In this document: in pieces, positions 39,261 through 50,572 of the stretch
Layout: the number at the start of each line of letters is the position of its first letter
Numbering within the stretch: the stretch's first letter is position 1
Source: Lineus longissimus
Lineage: Eukaryota; Nemertea; Pilidiophora; Heteronemertea; Lineidae
Length of the DNA: 64,000 nt
Direction: 5' to 3'
Assembly (NCBI RefSeq): GCF_910592395.1
Contig: NC_088319.1
Coordinates: 10,418,001-10,482,000 of the forward strand
Made by a program: the position numbers and the translations under genes
The notes under the pieces: model-generated
What the model was told of the DNA's origin: nothing
Databases searched by the model: none
What the model saw: the letters and a program-made list of their open reading frames with translations, nothing else

Positions 39261-40084
39261 AACGGATCAAAAGATGTAGCACTTTTCAAAATTCATCGCC
39301 AGATTCAATGCTTTTTTCAAAACGATGAAATTTCATTCCATTTTCAATTTTAAGATTTTTCTAAAATTACGGAGGGGGGAGGGGAGGTCTGTCCTCTCTT
39401 GGATTCGCGCTGGATCCTAATTTTGCATGGACCTCATCGCCTTTCCTGGGTTCCACAGACTTTTCAGTTGCAGTTACGGAGCCAGCAACTAATCCAATGC
39501 CTGTGAAAATAGCGTGGTGCCCCACGTTCGCTGGCGGTTCCTGCTGAAGTACTTGTGAGGCTGTGGCTGTACATAATGATATTAAGCTTATTACGTGTAT
39601 CTACAATGTGATGAGGAACCATACACTAACTGTATACAAAGCCTATAGCTACCACATGCTAATGACAACAAAGCATGATTATACGTATAAATATAGTATA
39701 CGTAATTCATGCTCTAATATAATTAGTACATTATTTATTCAAGCATCCATTTGTTAAAAGCAATAAATATAATTACAACATGTACCTGACATAATCCGGG
39801 TTAACAACATTTTAATTAAATGACTGAGTTGGTGAAAGTTATCGTCTGGTATTTTTAATACGAAGTTCGCAGTGCAATTTTGACAGGTGGTCATTTTATT
39901 AAAAGGTAAACATTTCCGAGTGAAAATATATCATGAAGATTTTTCAATTCCGCGGAATGTGATTTCGTTAAGGTTTATATACTATCGAAAGAGAGGCGTT
40001 TTATAAACGAATTTTTGAATAAAGTGATTCAACGGGTCAATTCTGAGCGAAATTATGTGCAAACTATCAAGTATTAAACCACTA
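39261..40084. other. Gene-free stretch
   Basis: Nothing recognised. Confidence 0.4.
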
Positions 40085-40670
40085 TTGCGTCCTATTCGCT
40101 AACATGTCCGGTATAACTACCAGGTGAACCATTGTTTCGGTCTATTTATAAAAAACCCAGTATAACTACCAGGAAAACAATTGTTTCGGTCTATTTATAA
40201 AAATCCCCAGTATAACTACCAGGAAAACAATTGTTTCGGTCTATTTATAAAAATCCCCAGTATAACTACCAGGAAAACAATTGTTTCGTCAGATTCGCTA
40301 ACATCTCCAGTATAACTACCAGCTATACAATTCTTTTCGTTCTATCCATAGAAATCTCCAGTATAACTACCAGCTAAACCATTGTTTCGCTCTATTCACA
40401 AAAACCTCTTATATAATTACCAGCTAAACCATTGTTTCGCTCTATTCATAAAAATCTCTTATATAACTACCAGGTAAACCATTTTTTCGGTCTATTTCTA
40501 AAAATCCCCAGTTTAACTACCAGGAAAACCATTGTTGCGTCAGATTCGCTAACATCTCCAGTATAAATACCTGCTAAACCATGGTAGCGTCCTATTCGTA
40601 AATAAGTCCAGTTAACTATCAGGAGAACCGTGATTGTTTCGTTCTATTCGTATAACTTACTACAATTTTT
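40085..40670 (+). repeat. 50-bp tandem array, about 11 copies
   Basis: The unit 'ccagtataactaccaggaaa' plus 'acaattgtttcggtctattt' and 'ataaaaatcc' begins near 40111, 40160, 40210, 40260, 40310, 40361, 40411, 40461, 40511, 40561 and 40611. The first four central copies are nearly identical; outer copies diverge, alternating between 'tctatt(t/c)ataaaaat' and 'agattcgctaacat' segments. Confidence 0.93.
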
Positions 40671-42267
40671 ATGAATATATGTAGAAGTATAACATTGGTA
40701 AAACATTGATCCATCAAATATCAAACCCGACCAAACCCGAGCCTCACATTGTTCGTATTCTGTAGGCAGGTTTCGCAACCCTTACGAAGAGCTACGAACA
40801 AAGAAGTATGAAGTCTGAAAATGTACTTTATTGACGACTTTTTCGAAAGTTTCCCCGATTTGTCGTACAAATTAGTACAGGAGATGATTTACGAGTGTCG
40901 CGTTAAAGACTTAGCACATGGCTTGATGACACGACAGACATTCGTCGTTCGTACTTCGTCGTTCGTAGGGCTTGCGAAACCTGCCTATGGACGATCCCTG
41001 ATATCCCAAGTACATGTACACATGAACATGTAAAACTATCATCAGATACCACTGTTGTGTCCTTTTCGCTAAAATCCCCAGTGGAGCCTATCGACTATCA
41101 CTTAAAGGCCAGCCCTTTACAATGTATCATTCGATTCTGGCACCAGTAGTTTTCAGTTTACTCCGCCTCTCCGTGACGTAGAAGTATCAAAAACCCGAAT
41201 CTCAGGATGATATCATTCATGTATCTTCTTTGCAAACATCTCCAGCAGGCCGGGTATCAATTTCAGTACTAACAGGTAAACACTTGGGGAAGGGAAAAGC
41301 ATTATTGTTGCTAACGCCAGTCCTTTATATATATATCTTTAGAAATGTTAGCTCCTGTCGGATGGTGAAAAATGATAAATTGTGATATTTTGTTTCATAA
41401 CCCACTATATGTACATGGGTATAAGACTGAAGGCAAACATACATGTATATGATATTCCGTTCAGTGTTCTCCCACCTCACCGTGTTAGAGAAAGACTACC
41501 CCGTGGTTGGTGTCTACTATATGCAAGCAATTCGGGCACGATTCACATGATCTCTCGTTGGCCCACGGCGCCTGCTTACCTGAAAATACATGTATCATCA
41601 TCGGGCGGGGTTTTGAAGGATTCATGTTGTCGCTTGTCTTGTTTCACCTGTCACGAGTTAAAGGACTTGAAAACACGGCTTGAGAGTGAACGATGACATC
41701 GTGAATCATATGTAGCCCGCTCTTTGTAAATGACGTGTTCCCTCTTCATGTCTCAATCTATACTTGGTGTCATCACGCATTAAAAAAAACAGTGACACGT
41801 TGCAGGTGAAAACGTGAACTTCGGTCACGTGGCATAATTGTAATGGACTTGACGAGGAAATAGACTTGGTATGTCACTTGGCAGCATGTCATTAGAAGAG
41901 ATTCCGGCAAAGCAAATGGGTCATCCTGGGCCAGAAAAGGCCAGAATAGTTGGAGAACTTTGGCAGGGTTTCTAGATTCTCATTGCAATACGCGAGTGCA
42001 GACGAGGTATATTGTTGAGGTTCGATCTTCGAGTTTCGACTGGGAAGCGCAATGAAGATTTCTCTGTTTGTGCGACAGCATCGTGTTGTTCCAAAGAAGA
42101 CAATAATTAATTAATGCCACCAAATGTTGATGATACTGATAGTCACATTGTGTGAGGCTGAAAGATGCGTGGCCGAGAAGATTTTTTTTCTGCAAATACA
42201 TGTAAATGGGAGATTATCCACCAGGGACGCATTTTTCTATGACAGTAGAATGTCGATATCATATTAG
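40671..42267. other. Gene-free stretch
   Basis: No gene recognised. An open frame at 41382-41696 has no recognisable domain. Confidence 0.4.
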
Positions 42268-42565
42268 ACTGTCTCCGTCATTCGGCTCTCACCCACAATC
42301 GTTGCATGGCCCGAACATGCGCTGTCTCCGTCACTCGGCTCTCCCACATCCATTGCATGGCCTGAACATGCACTGTCTTCATCATTCGGCTCTCACCCAC
42401 ATTCGTTGCATGGCCCGAACATGCACTGTCTCCATCATTCGGCTCTCACCCACATCCGTTGCATGGCTCGAACATGCACTGTCTCCGTCATTCGGCTCTC
42501 ACCCGCAACCGTCGCATGGCCCGAACATGGGCATGCACTTTCTCAATCATTCGGCTCACTGTAGG
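42268..42565 (+). repeat. ~53-bp tandem array, five copies
   Basis: The unit 'ctgtctccgtcattcggctc' plus 'tcacccacaatcgttgcatg' and 'gcccgaacatgca' repeats five times with small length differences, with a partial sixth. A 153-codon frame through it shifts the reading phase from unit to unit and is explained by the repeat. Confidence 0.92.
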
Positions 42566-42921
42566 CATGACTTGGGGCGCAATCGAATTGGATGGGTGAT
42601 ACTCCCCGAATTGGCGACTACTTGCAAAATGTGGCCCCTTGCCTGTTTTGCAACGAAAAAAGCCTAAGTGGTTAACTTTAAATCACCTTGCCTACAGACT
42701 TGCAACGCAAAAATCCCCACTTGATCACATACACTGTATAACTTTACAAAAAAAACTACTTACTGCTGGCATATTCATATAACGACCAGTGTACGTAACA
42801 CGCTTTGATTGTTTGCAACAGCTGAACCAAGCTATAGGTTTGCAGTAGACAAGGCAACAATGGAAACAACGCAAAGAGAAACGGATGCTGTATAATTACA
42901 TGTATAGCTCTCCCATTGATA
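42566..42921. other. Gene-free stretch
   Basis: Nothing recognised. Confidence 0.4.
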
Positions 42922-43277
42922 GCCCATTAAAATAGGCTTCGATCCGCTACGCTGTACATTGAGCCTATCTGCGGCCTAGAAACGCCTACGGATTTTAACC
43001 TACTGCGCAGCTTCTTCGCAGACGGAGGCCCCAGACCAATACTTCGTCCACAAAAGGGACGAAGTGCGAGGGGCCTATTGCGAAAATGATTGGTTGACGA
43101 AACAATGGCCTGATTGGTTGGCTAGCCTTGTGACGTCAAACTATTTTTACGCCGGGGGTTTTCCTGGTTTTCATCATGGCTCAAGCTTAAATGCGTTTGG
43201 GCTGGAATTCCTGGCTTTTTTCGAGGGAGCACAGAGGCTCGATGTACAGCGTAGCGGATCGAGGCTATATAATGGGC
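42922..43277. mobile_element. 356-bp MITE with ~41-bp terminal inverted repeats
   Basis: The left end 'gcccattaaaataggcttcg' followed by 'atccgctacgctgtaca' pairs with the right end 'tgtacagcgtagcggatcga' followed by 'ggctatataatgggc'. The interior contains 'cttcgtccacaaaagggacg', itself a short hairpin, and 'ttggttgacgaaacaatggc'. A truncated relative is at 33768-34002. No transposase is encoded and a target-site duplication is not clear. Confidence 0.88.
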
Positions 43278-43564
43278 AAACGGAGGCCGCGGCTCTAGGG
43301 TATAATGTATTTACTATGTTACGCGTTGTTTTCAGGATAGCTGTTTGGATGATGACCAGACTATCACAGCGCAATTTTTAGGAATGACCTGACGTTCACT
43401 GGGTGCACGTCCTATGTTATTTTCGAATCGGCCAATCACTATTCGTTTGGCGATTTATCACGTGGAAATAAATGATGTGATAAAGTTGATAACTTTCGCA
43501 CTGGCGAATGAAACGCCACCATTCGAGGCCAATTCCCGTCCCACTTGTCGCGGGGTATCCAGCG

Positions 43565-43745
43565 CCGGTGTAACATATGTGGTTGTTCCCCATGTTTCAG
43601 TGTTTCCAAACAATAGGCAGCTAGAGAGACCATGACTTTTCAATAGGGAGGATACACAGAAAAACTCGTCAATCTATTTTTGAGCGTTCCCAAACAATGA
43701 GGGGAAACACTCAAAAACAGAAACACTCAAAAACATTACACCGGT
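43565..43745. mobile_element. 181-bp inverted-repeat element
   Basis: It begins 'ccggtgtaa' and ends 'ttacaccgg', with inner inverted phrases around 'cagtgtttcc' and 'ggggaaacactc'. A related, longer copy is at 39037-39260. Confidence 0.65.
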
Positions 43746-44469
43746 CTATCCAGTTGATAGTAGGGGCCTTTATGCAGAAAAATTAACAGGAAATCGATCG
43801 ACTCATTTATTAGTGAAAAGTGTCACGAATAACGACGTTGTTGCGTGAAAATAACAGCTGGAAGCCATGCTAAATAGGCCTACATAGAGCAGACGCTGTC
43901 TGTGTGCATTTTATAGGCCTATAAAGGTTTGCTTTTCAGCATGGTGTCAAACCAGCACCCTGGAATTGTCAATGTTTTTCATCAACATGTTGACTCCAAT
44001 CCTTTCATGTGGAAAGATGAGCTTACTTGACTCCGTCATTTTATCTTTTAAAATAAACTTGGGGCTCATATTCCAAACTAACTTAATGTGACAAGATAAT
44101 GGTCCCTTTAATTGCTTATTCATAGGTTGGAGAGTCCAGACCTATCAATTAGACGCGAGTATGTTTTTAACTATCAAGTACGTACATATTTGGAGAGGTA
44201 TTGAAAAATATTTGCTGTGGCAAGTGTACAGATATAAAGAAATTATTTGATGAAATAATTAATTTTGAATTCTGCTAATTTGGCAATAGGCGTGTTTTGA
44301 GATTTTTCTGCCAGTTGGCTGAAAAGAGTGGAAATATCAATGTCTGTCCAATTTGTCGATTATCAAAAAATTTCCGTGGTCAACTACCAGTTTACTTTTC
44401 ACCATTTACTTGCCCGACTGTCCAGAATATCATATCAAAATTTCAGATTCACAACCCCACGCAATATTT
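43746..44469. other. Gene-free stretch
   Basis: Nothing recognised. Confidence 0.4.
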
Positions 44470-44496
44470 GATGCGATGCGGTCAAACATTGACAAT
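44470..44496 (+). repeat. 27-bp exact direct repeat, left copy
   Basis: 'gatgcgatgcggtcaaacat' followed by 'tgacaat' is identical to 45580-45606. The two copies enclose 1083 bp. Confidence 0.95.
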
Positions 44497-45407
44497 CTAA
44501 CTGCTGAAAGGCTTAAAAATCAATGGTGGTCTTGTCTCGTAACCTTATGTTTACTTGAGATTGCTCATATATGCTAGAGTTATGTGGCGCCAGCTTGCGT
44601 TTGGCCTACTTTTGCAATGATAACTCCCCATGTACCCACCATCCTAGGATGACCAGGCTGTGTATTGTTTATAGGAAAATACACCTACAGGGACCGTTGC
44701 GCTCGTTGCGTTGCGTTGCTTTCTTTGCGCAAAGTCTAGTAAGCCGGAAAGGTGCACTAGAAGGTGCTTCCTGGAGCTACGGATCTACACCAAGACGTCT
44801 TGATGGAGATATAGATTTTTCTTACGTCACGCTGATGGCGCTCGATTACCCCGCTACTGCGACGATAATGGAACGTTGCGTCGTATTTAGCGGGGTGACG
44901 TGAAATCTGGACCCGGTTATTCAACTTAACTTGGCGTTATCTTCTTCAGTTTAAGCCCTTAGACTCAACGCCAAGTTACGTTAACGCACGCGTTAGTGAC
45001 AAAACCTGTTTTAACTGGGCCCGGATCTCGGCGTGCACTCACTTGGTTGGAAAGGTCTTTTGCGCCAGGACTTGTGCGTACCCAAAATAACGAATAACAC
45101 GTTTTCTACCATCTAAGAGCTAAAACAAAATTTGAAAAGCATCAGACTCGTTCAGAAAAATAGTTTACTGATAAACCACGGCAGAAGAACAAAAATACCG
45201 CAGTAAAAAGCCGCCCACTCCTTTAAGGCATTAAACGCCTCGTTTGAGTTAACGTCCAGTTAATGCGTTCATCTTCAGTTAAGTCCCTATACATCTAGAT
45301 TAACGTAAACTTAATGCGATATTTTCATAAACGCTTTGTTCAATCTAAAGTCTTCAGTTAGTGACTTACTTGTTTTGAACAAACGGCGCCGTATTAACTA
45401 GTGTCCA
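44497..45407. other. Interval between 27-bp repeats; no gene
   Basis: No gene recognised. A hairpin 'acttggcgtt...aacgccaagt' lies at about 44935-44983, and phrases such as 'ttcttcagttaa' with 'gttaacg' recur at about 45250-45360, suggesting old MITE-like debris. Confidence 0.4.
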
Positions 45408-45551
45408 GTGCCAAATCGTCGGAGCCAATCAGATTGCTGGGTTAGGGGTTAGGGTTAGTGTTAAGGTTAGGGTTAGGTTTAGGTTTAGGGTTAGGGTTAG
45501 ACATATATTAGTGTATATCATACATGCAATACCCGTCCGACGATTTGGCAC
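45408..45551. repeat. TTAGGG-like tract enclosed by a perfect 16-bp inverted repeat
   Basis: 'gtgccaaatcgtcgga' (45408-45423) and its exact complement (45536-45551) bracket an irregular tract of TTAGGG and variants (TTAGGTT, TTAAGG) at about 45441-45500. Confidence 0.9.
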
Positions 45552-45579
45552 GCGACGGACCTCTAAGAACCGTTCCGAG

Positions 45580-45606
45580 GATGCGATGCGGTCAAACATT
45601 GACAAT
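45580..45606 (+). repeat. 27-bp exact direct repeat, right copy
   Basis: Identical to 44470-44496; see that entry. Confidence 0.95.
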
Positions 45607-46561
45607 GTTTTTAAATGTTTTTACTTAATAAAACTGCTGAACATGTTTGGGTTATTGAGAGAAAGAGACTGCCGTGTGCAAATGTGGAACAGTAACAGCC
45701 ATTCTGAAGTAACTCTCAAAAACCTCAATGCCCGCAACTCATCGTATTGAAGTCAAACTGTTATCCCGAGTATAGAATAAATGTAGTTCTTTAAAAGCGA
45801 CTTAACATCTACTCAAGTTGTGTTGTATTAATAGCTATACTCGACACAACTTGAGGGTGAAATACATATCGCTCCGAAAAGAAAATTAAAAAATGTCTTT
45901 CACATGTTCATGTACATTATACATGTATATCATTTTTCGCTACATCACCGGAATTGGGGTATTATGACATAAATGAAGGAATGTATAGGGAGTAAAGAGT
46001 AAACTTTAAGATATGTCAACCATGTTATGGCTTTCATTCATAACCGATGGTACTTCTTATCTTGGAGTGAGCGGCCTCTGTTCTCTGTTACCGAATTCTG
46101 ATTTCATTTTAACATTCTTTACGGAAATAAGTCGTATCAGTGGCCACAGTATCTGTCTCTGAATGGATGTTATGTTGCGGTTCGGAAGATGGAGGGCGAC
46201 CGTGACAACTCGTTAACACATAAACAACAACTAACTTTATTCTTCGAAAACAGGTCTAAGTCGTGCAAGCGTGATCTGTGCAATCATCACCGCGGCAGAC
46301 ATACTTTAATACCTTGCGAATAAGAACCAGCGGCCATTTTTGTCTGGGCAGATCCACCAATGTCATAATGCATACGACAGCCGCCCTTGCCATTCATGTG
46401 CATATAGGCGAGACCAGGCCTAGCACCAGTTATTGCGTGACACAATCTGTGGTTTCTTCTGTGATGCAATGAGACATGTTAGTTACTGAAATGCTGAAAT
46501 GGTTATGTGGACCAGGATGAGAATAAAAGGAAGGGTAATTCTGAGATTGTCTGTCTGCACT
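45607..46561. other. Region upstream of the transposase
   Basis: No gene recognised. I searched for terminal inverted repeats belonging to the transposase downstream and found none. Confidence 0.35.
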
Positions 46562-48069
46562 ATGGCTGAACATCCTAGAAGACGCAGGCGCTACACTCTG
46601 CGCGAAAAAGTAAAGCTTCTCGCTGACTTCCATGCCGGTAATGAAACCGTGGGAGCGTTTGCCATCACAAACCGTTTGCCAAAATCTACAATGATGAAAT
46701 GGTTAATGAGTGAGGATGACATTCATCATCATAGAGCATCGTCAAAAGCCAAGGGTTCAGAATTAGCGTGGAGAGAACGTGGCACTGGTAAGTCTAGGGA
46801 ACCATGGCAAAGCCCCCTGAACATTAAGGGTACAGCTAAAGTGAAGGGAAACTGAAGGATGCATTTTTGCATGGAATGTGGCAAAGAACAAATTTAGTGA
46901 TTTGCTGACAGAGTAAAATGAACTGTTATCTTTTAGGCCTATACGAAGAGATGGAGGCAGACCTAGCTGATTGGCTCGATGAGAGGCGTGCCCTGGGAAT
47001 GGTGATATCACATCACAACATCAAAGATGCATCGAGGGAACTGTATCAACAGTGGTGGGTTGGATTGGCTATTGCAGAACAGACCCGTATATTGAACGAT
47101 TACCCACGGAAATCTCACTTTACAGCATCAAATGGCTGGTTATCAGGGTTTAAGAAAAGGTACAGCATCTCCCTTAGAAGGAAGACCAAGGACAGCCGAC
47201 AGGTGCCAGATAATGCTGACGCCCTAGTAGCTGCATTTAGGGAAAGCGTGCATGAACAGCATGAACATTATGAAGATTATCAAGTGGCAAATGTAGACGA
47301 GGTTTTCACCCTTTTTGACAACCATGGCAGTTATACCTACAACCGAACAGGGGCAACGCAGATTGATATCAAATCTTCGTGGGGCAATCCTAGGCTGGGA
47401 TGTACCGTCACTTTAGCAGTCACAATGGCAGGGGGAAAATTACCCCCGCACATCACCTTCAGACGTCCAACTGCAGCCGCATGGCAAGAGCTTCAAGACA
47501 ATCTGCCTGAAGATGTAGTCGTGGCACAATCACCAACGGGGTGGATGAGAGCAAATGTTATGTTAGATTACCTCGGAGAGGTGTTCATCCCCTTCATGCA
47601 TCAGGACCAGGACGACCAGGAAGACGGGTATCTACCTTTCCTTCTCATATGGGATCGCTGCCGTGTGCATCTTACAGAAGAAGTTGCCCTTCTCATCATT
47701 GAGAATGGCGGTGTTATTGAGTTTATTCCACCAGGTTGTACCCCCATTGCGCAGCCCTTGGATGTTTCTGTCATCCACAGCTTCAAAGTCCGTCTTCGGC
47801 TGCTATGGTGATTGTGGAAACAGGAACACACGACGCCGGATGGAAATTGTCCAAGGATTTCAATTTTAGAAGTGACACGCCTTGTCCGAGACGCATGGCA
47901 GGAAGTACCCGAACAGGTGGTGCAAAATTCATTTCATGCTGCTGGTATTGGGCGTGGGGTTCCACTGGTTGGGGCAGAAGATCTCGAACAACCTGCTGGG
48001 GACGTCGATGAGGGACTAGAATTTTTTAACCTGCCAGAGGAAGACCTTGTCGAGGACCCTGATGAATAA
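46562..48069 (+). pseudogene. pogo/CENP-B-type DDE transposase, two exons, one in-frame stop
   Basis: Exon 1 (46562-46787) ends at donor 'ctg|gtaagt'; exon 2 starts at 46937 after 'ttttag', and the split Gly codon joins in frame. Residues 11-52 form a Psq/Brinker-like helix-turn-helix that binds DNA; residues about 80-160 match a CENP-B-type second helix-turn-helix ('GWLSGFKKRYSISLR'). The DDE nuclease follows: D196 in 'NVDEVF', D315 in 'LIWDRCRVH' and D351 in 'IAQPLDVSV', the expected DDD triad of the pogo group. A TGA at 47809-47811 (codon 367) breaks the frame; the same frame then runs 85 codons to 48069 with the family's C-terminal 'RDAWQEVPEQVVQNSF' phrase. Without the stop the protein would be about 452 aa. 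The catalytic core is upstream of the stop. An alternative start lies at 46499. Domestication (as in POGK) and a recently dead transposon are both possible. Confidence 0.85.
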
Positions 48070-50572
48070 CAGGACCTGCAGGCTTCTTGAAGCCGTCTCA
48101 TGCCATTACCTTTTTTGGGCTACCCTGTAGAAGTGTTCATTTTGCCATTAAATGACCACATCAAATCTTGTTTCTTGCAGGCATCCGCAAAACTTGCTTT
48201 TTTCTTAGAGGTTAAAATGCATTCAAAATTCCTTCACCGACGTCACCCTGCCGAGCATAAAATTGAAACAGTGTGTAACCATCTTTCCCATTATGGTATA
48301 CTAAGGGTTAACATGGTGGGATTTGACCACAAGTCAACGACATCGATAAAGAATTCCCCTTTATGTCAATTCCCGAAGCCTATTCATGTAGTCAAATCAA
48401 GCACGCCTACTCACATGTCGTGGGCGGGACAAGTTAGGCCTCACTGGTGGCCAGGATCGGTTCTTATTCGCAAGGAATTAAAGTAATACTCCAGCATATA
48501 TAATCTCTGCCAGTATTGGCGCCCATTGCACGTGTATTGCATGTATGATACACACACAATGTACGCCGCAAGAACATAAAATGTACGCCAACAATATGCG
48601 CTGAAAACATTATACATTGTATAAGTAATTAAAAAGCCAGCCAGCTTTGGCTTATGAGACATTCTTTTCACGCTACTAACTCCTATCTCTAATGCCAGGT
48701 GCCTGGCGAGAAGGCAGTTTGTACTCTTATTCAACTAGCTGGCGGCTAACCAACCGGCCGCATCGGAAAGAGGTCCCAGCGGGCTTCGAACACAAATATG
48801 CACCCCAGAAAGTTTTTTAGCGAGTGATAGAACCCTTAGAGACTTTTGACAATCTCTAAAATCATTTTGGGGTTTTCATTTTACCTTAAACTTCTCGGGG
48901 TCCATATTTGCGTTGGCCGAAAAACTTTTGATGGTTTTTCAAAAGCACAAAAACCCTTATTTCTAAGAGTGTACACTCATCCCATCTCCACCTAAATATC
49001 TGCAAGTAGACACACATTCTCCATACACTGGTTGAATCAAACCTACACAACAACTTATCCTCGCTGCGTGCGTCACATGAAGTCGCCCTCAAAGCAAAAC
49101 CCCGGCATTTGAAAAAAGTCCTGCGGAGTCAGATGACAGTTCAGCAACGGCAACTTCAATATTACTGCTCTTTTCCGCTAAAAAAAGAAGCGCTCTGAAC
49201 CAACGATTCGCGTATCGAGCTCTCCGGGAAATCGATGCTTTTACTCCCGCTGCCTTTGATCTGCTTTTCGCCTTCTCCCGGGCCTAAACAGCGTAATATG
49301 ATCTTCAATTCCCGTCGAAACTTCGCAATCGGCAAAGTGTTGGCGGAGAAATTCAATCCGTAGTTACAACTGTTAAACAATGCGACTATGGAGTTGAAAG
49401 AAATCGTAAACAATCTTGGATTTCTTATTGAAAGACCCGACGAGGATGTAGCGGTACCAGACCTAGAGAGATGGTAGCCGATAGTCACAACAAGCAAGCG
49501 ACATCAACGTATTGTAGCTTTCCCTTTGTACTCTTTCTTTCTCTCGAATTCGGACCACTCAGCAATTTTCTTCGGTGTTGCTTTACCCGACCCGACATCA
49601 CAAAAATGTTTACGTTGAGCTATCCAAGGTGCCGAATAACTATTTATACCGTATTAAAATGTAAGTTCTAATACTAAGCGTTTTACAACTGTACTGTCTC
49701 AAAGCACTATACATTCATCCTCTGCCTTATCCAGAAACCTTTCTCAGTGCGGAAAGCAAGGAGCGCGCATCCTCAGTTGGGCGTAGGGGTTAGGAAGACC
49801 AATGCCCACCCACTCATGCAGAAGCCACCAAGAAAAGTTTTTGACAATGGTTTTGGCCGAAAAATTTCGAAAAGTGTCGTTAAATCTTGTCCAGTGCCCC
49901 TTCGTACTTTCAACTGGCCTTCCTATTAAACCAACACGTTCACCCTTTAATTAATATTGACAATAGCTGCGCCTTTTACGCACAAAATATACGAAAATAA
50001 GATAGATAGCATCCATGATGGTACCTCCTTCACATCATTTTTACTGGAGAGTCATCTGGCATCTGAATTTTATAGTCCCAGAACGAAATCTTTACTGTTA
50101 ATAAAATCTTGTAATGAAAATTTGTGAAGATCCATGGCAAAATACATGTATTTGAACATTGCTGTGTGAAGCAATAAATTTAAAGCTTTTTAATCAGGTT
50201 TTACAAAAGGGGTTACTCCCCTGACGAAACACTGAGAACTTGCATATACAGGTTATTACCGTAATTGCCACATAATTCAATTTCTTAATTAAAAAAGATA
50301 AAAAATGACACTGAAATAAGTTGGATTACTATTAAAGCCACCAGGGTCTGCCTTCAAAGACGGCACCACGGATTCAGCATACGTTATAGCTCAACTGCGG
50401 TGAGTGGCGTCGGCCTCGCCTACACGTTTCGTAACCGCTAGGGCTAGATGGCAGAAACTTGGTGTGATGGTAGTGTATGAAATGCAGTTTTCTTTTGGCG
50501 ATTTCACCTTATATGTGTGGCTTCCAGGCGGTCATCATCTTGGAAATCTGTTTTTTCCATTTACCTAAAGTT
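48070..50572. other. Gene-free stretch before the receptor array
   Basis: No gene recognised. A 128-codon frame at 48100-48486 and a minus-strand frame at 49162-49497 show no family resemblance. Confidence 0.35.

Noticed and set aside
40085-40670. CRISPR-like regular spacing in the 50-bp array (and the 52- and 53-bp arrays)
   Set aside because: The whole unit repeats, with no unique spacers between short conserved repeats, and the DNA is animal nuclear sequence.
42206-42667. 153-codon open frame
   Set aside because: Runs through the ~53-bp tandem array with phase changing between units; no conserved peptide period and no domain.
45441-45500. Chromosome end (telomere)
   Set aside because: The tract is short, irregular and flanked on both sides by kilobases of ordinary sequence, so it is interstitial.
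47805-47835. A tiny intron removing the TGA in the transposase ('gtgattgtggaaacag')
   Set aside because: Sixteen bases is far too short for a spliceosomal intron; a real premature stop or sequence error is more likely.
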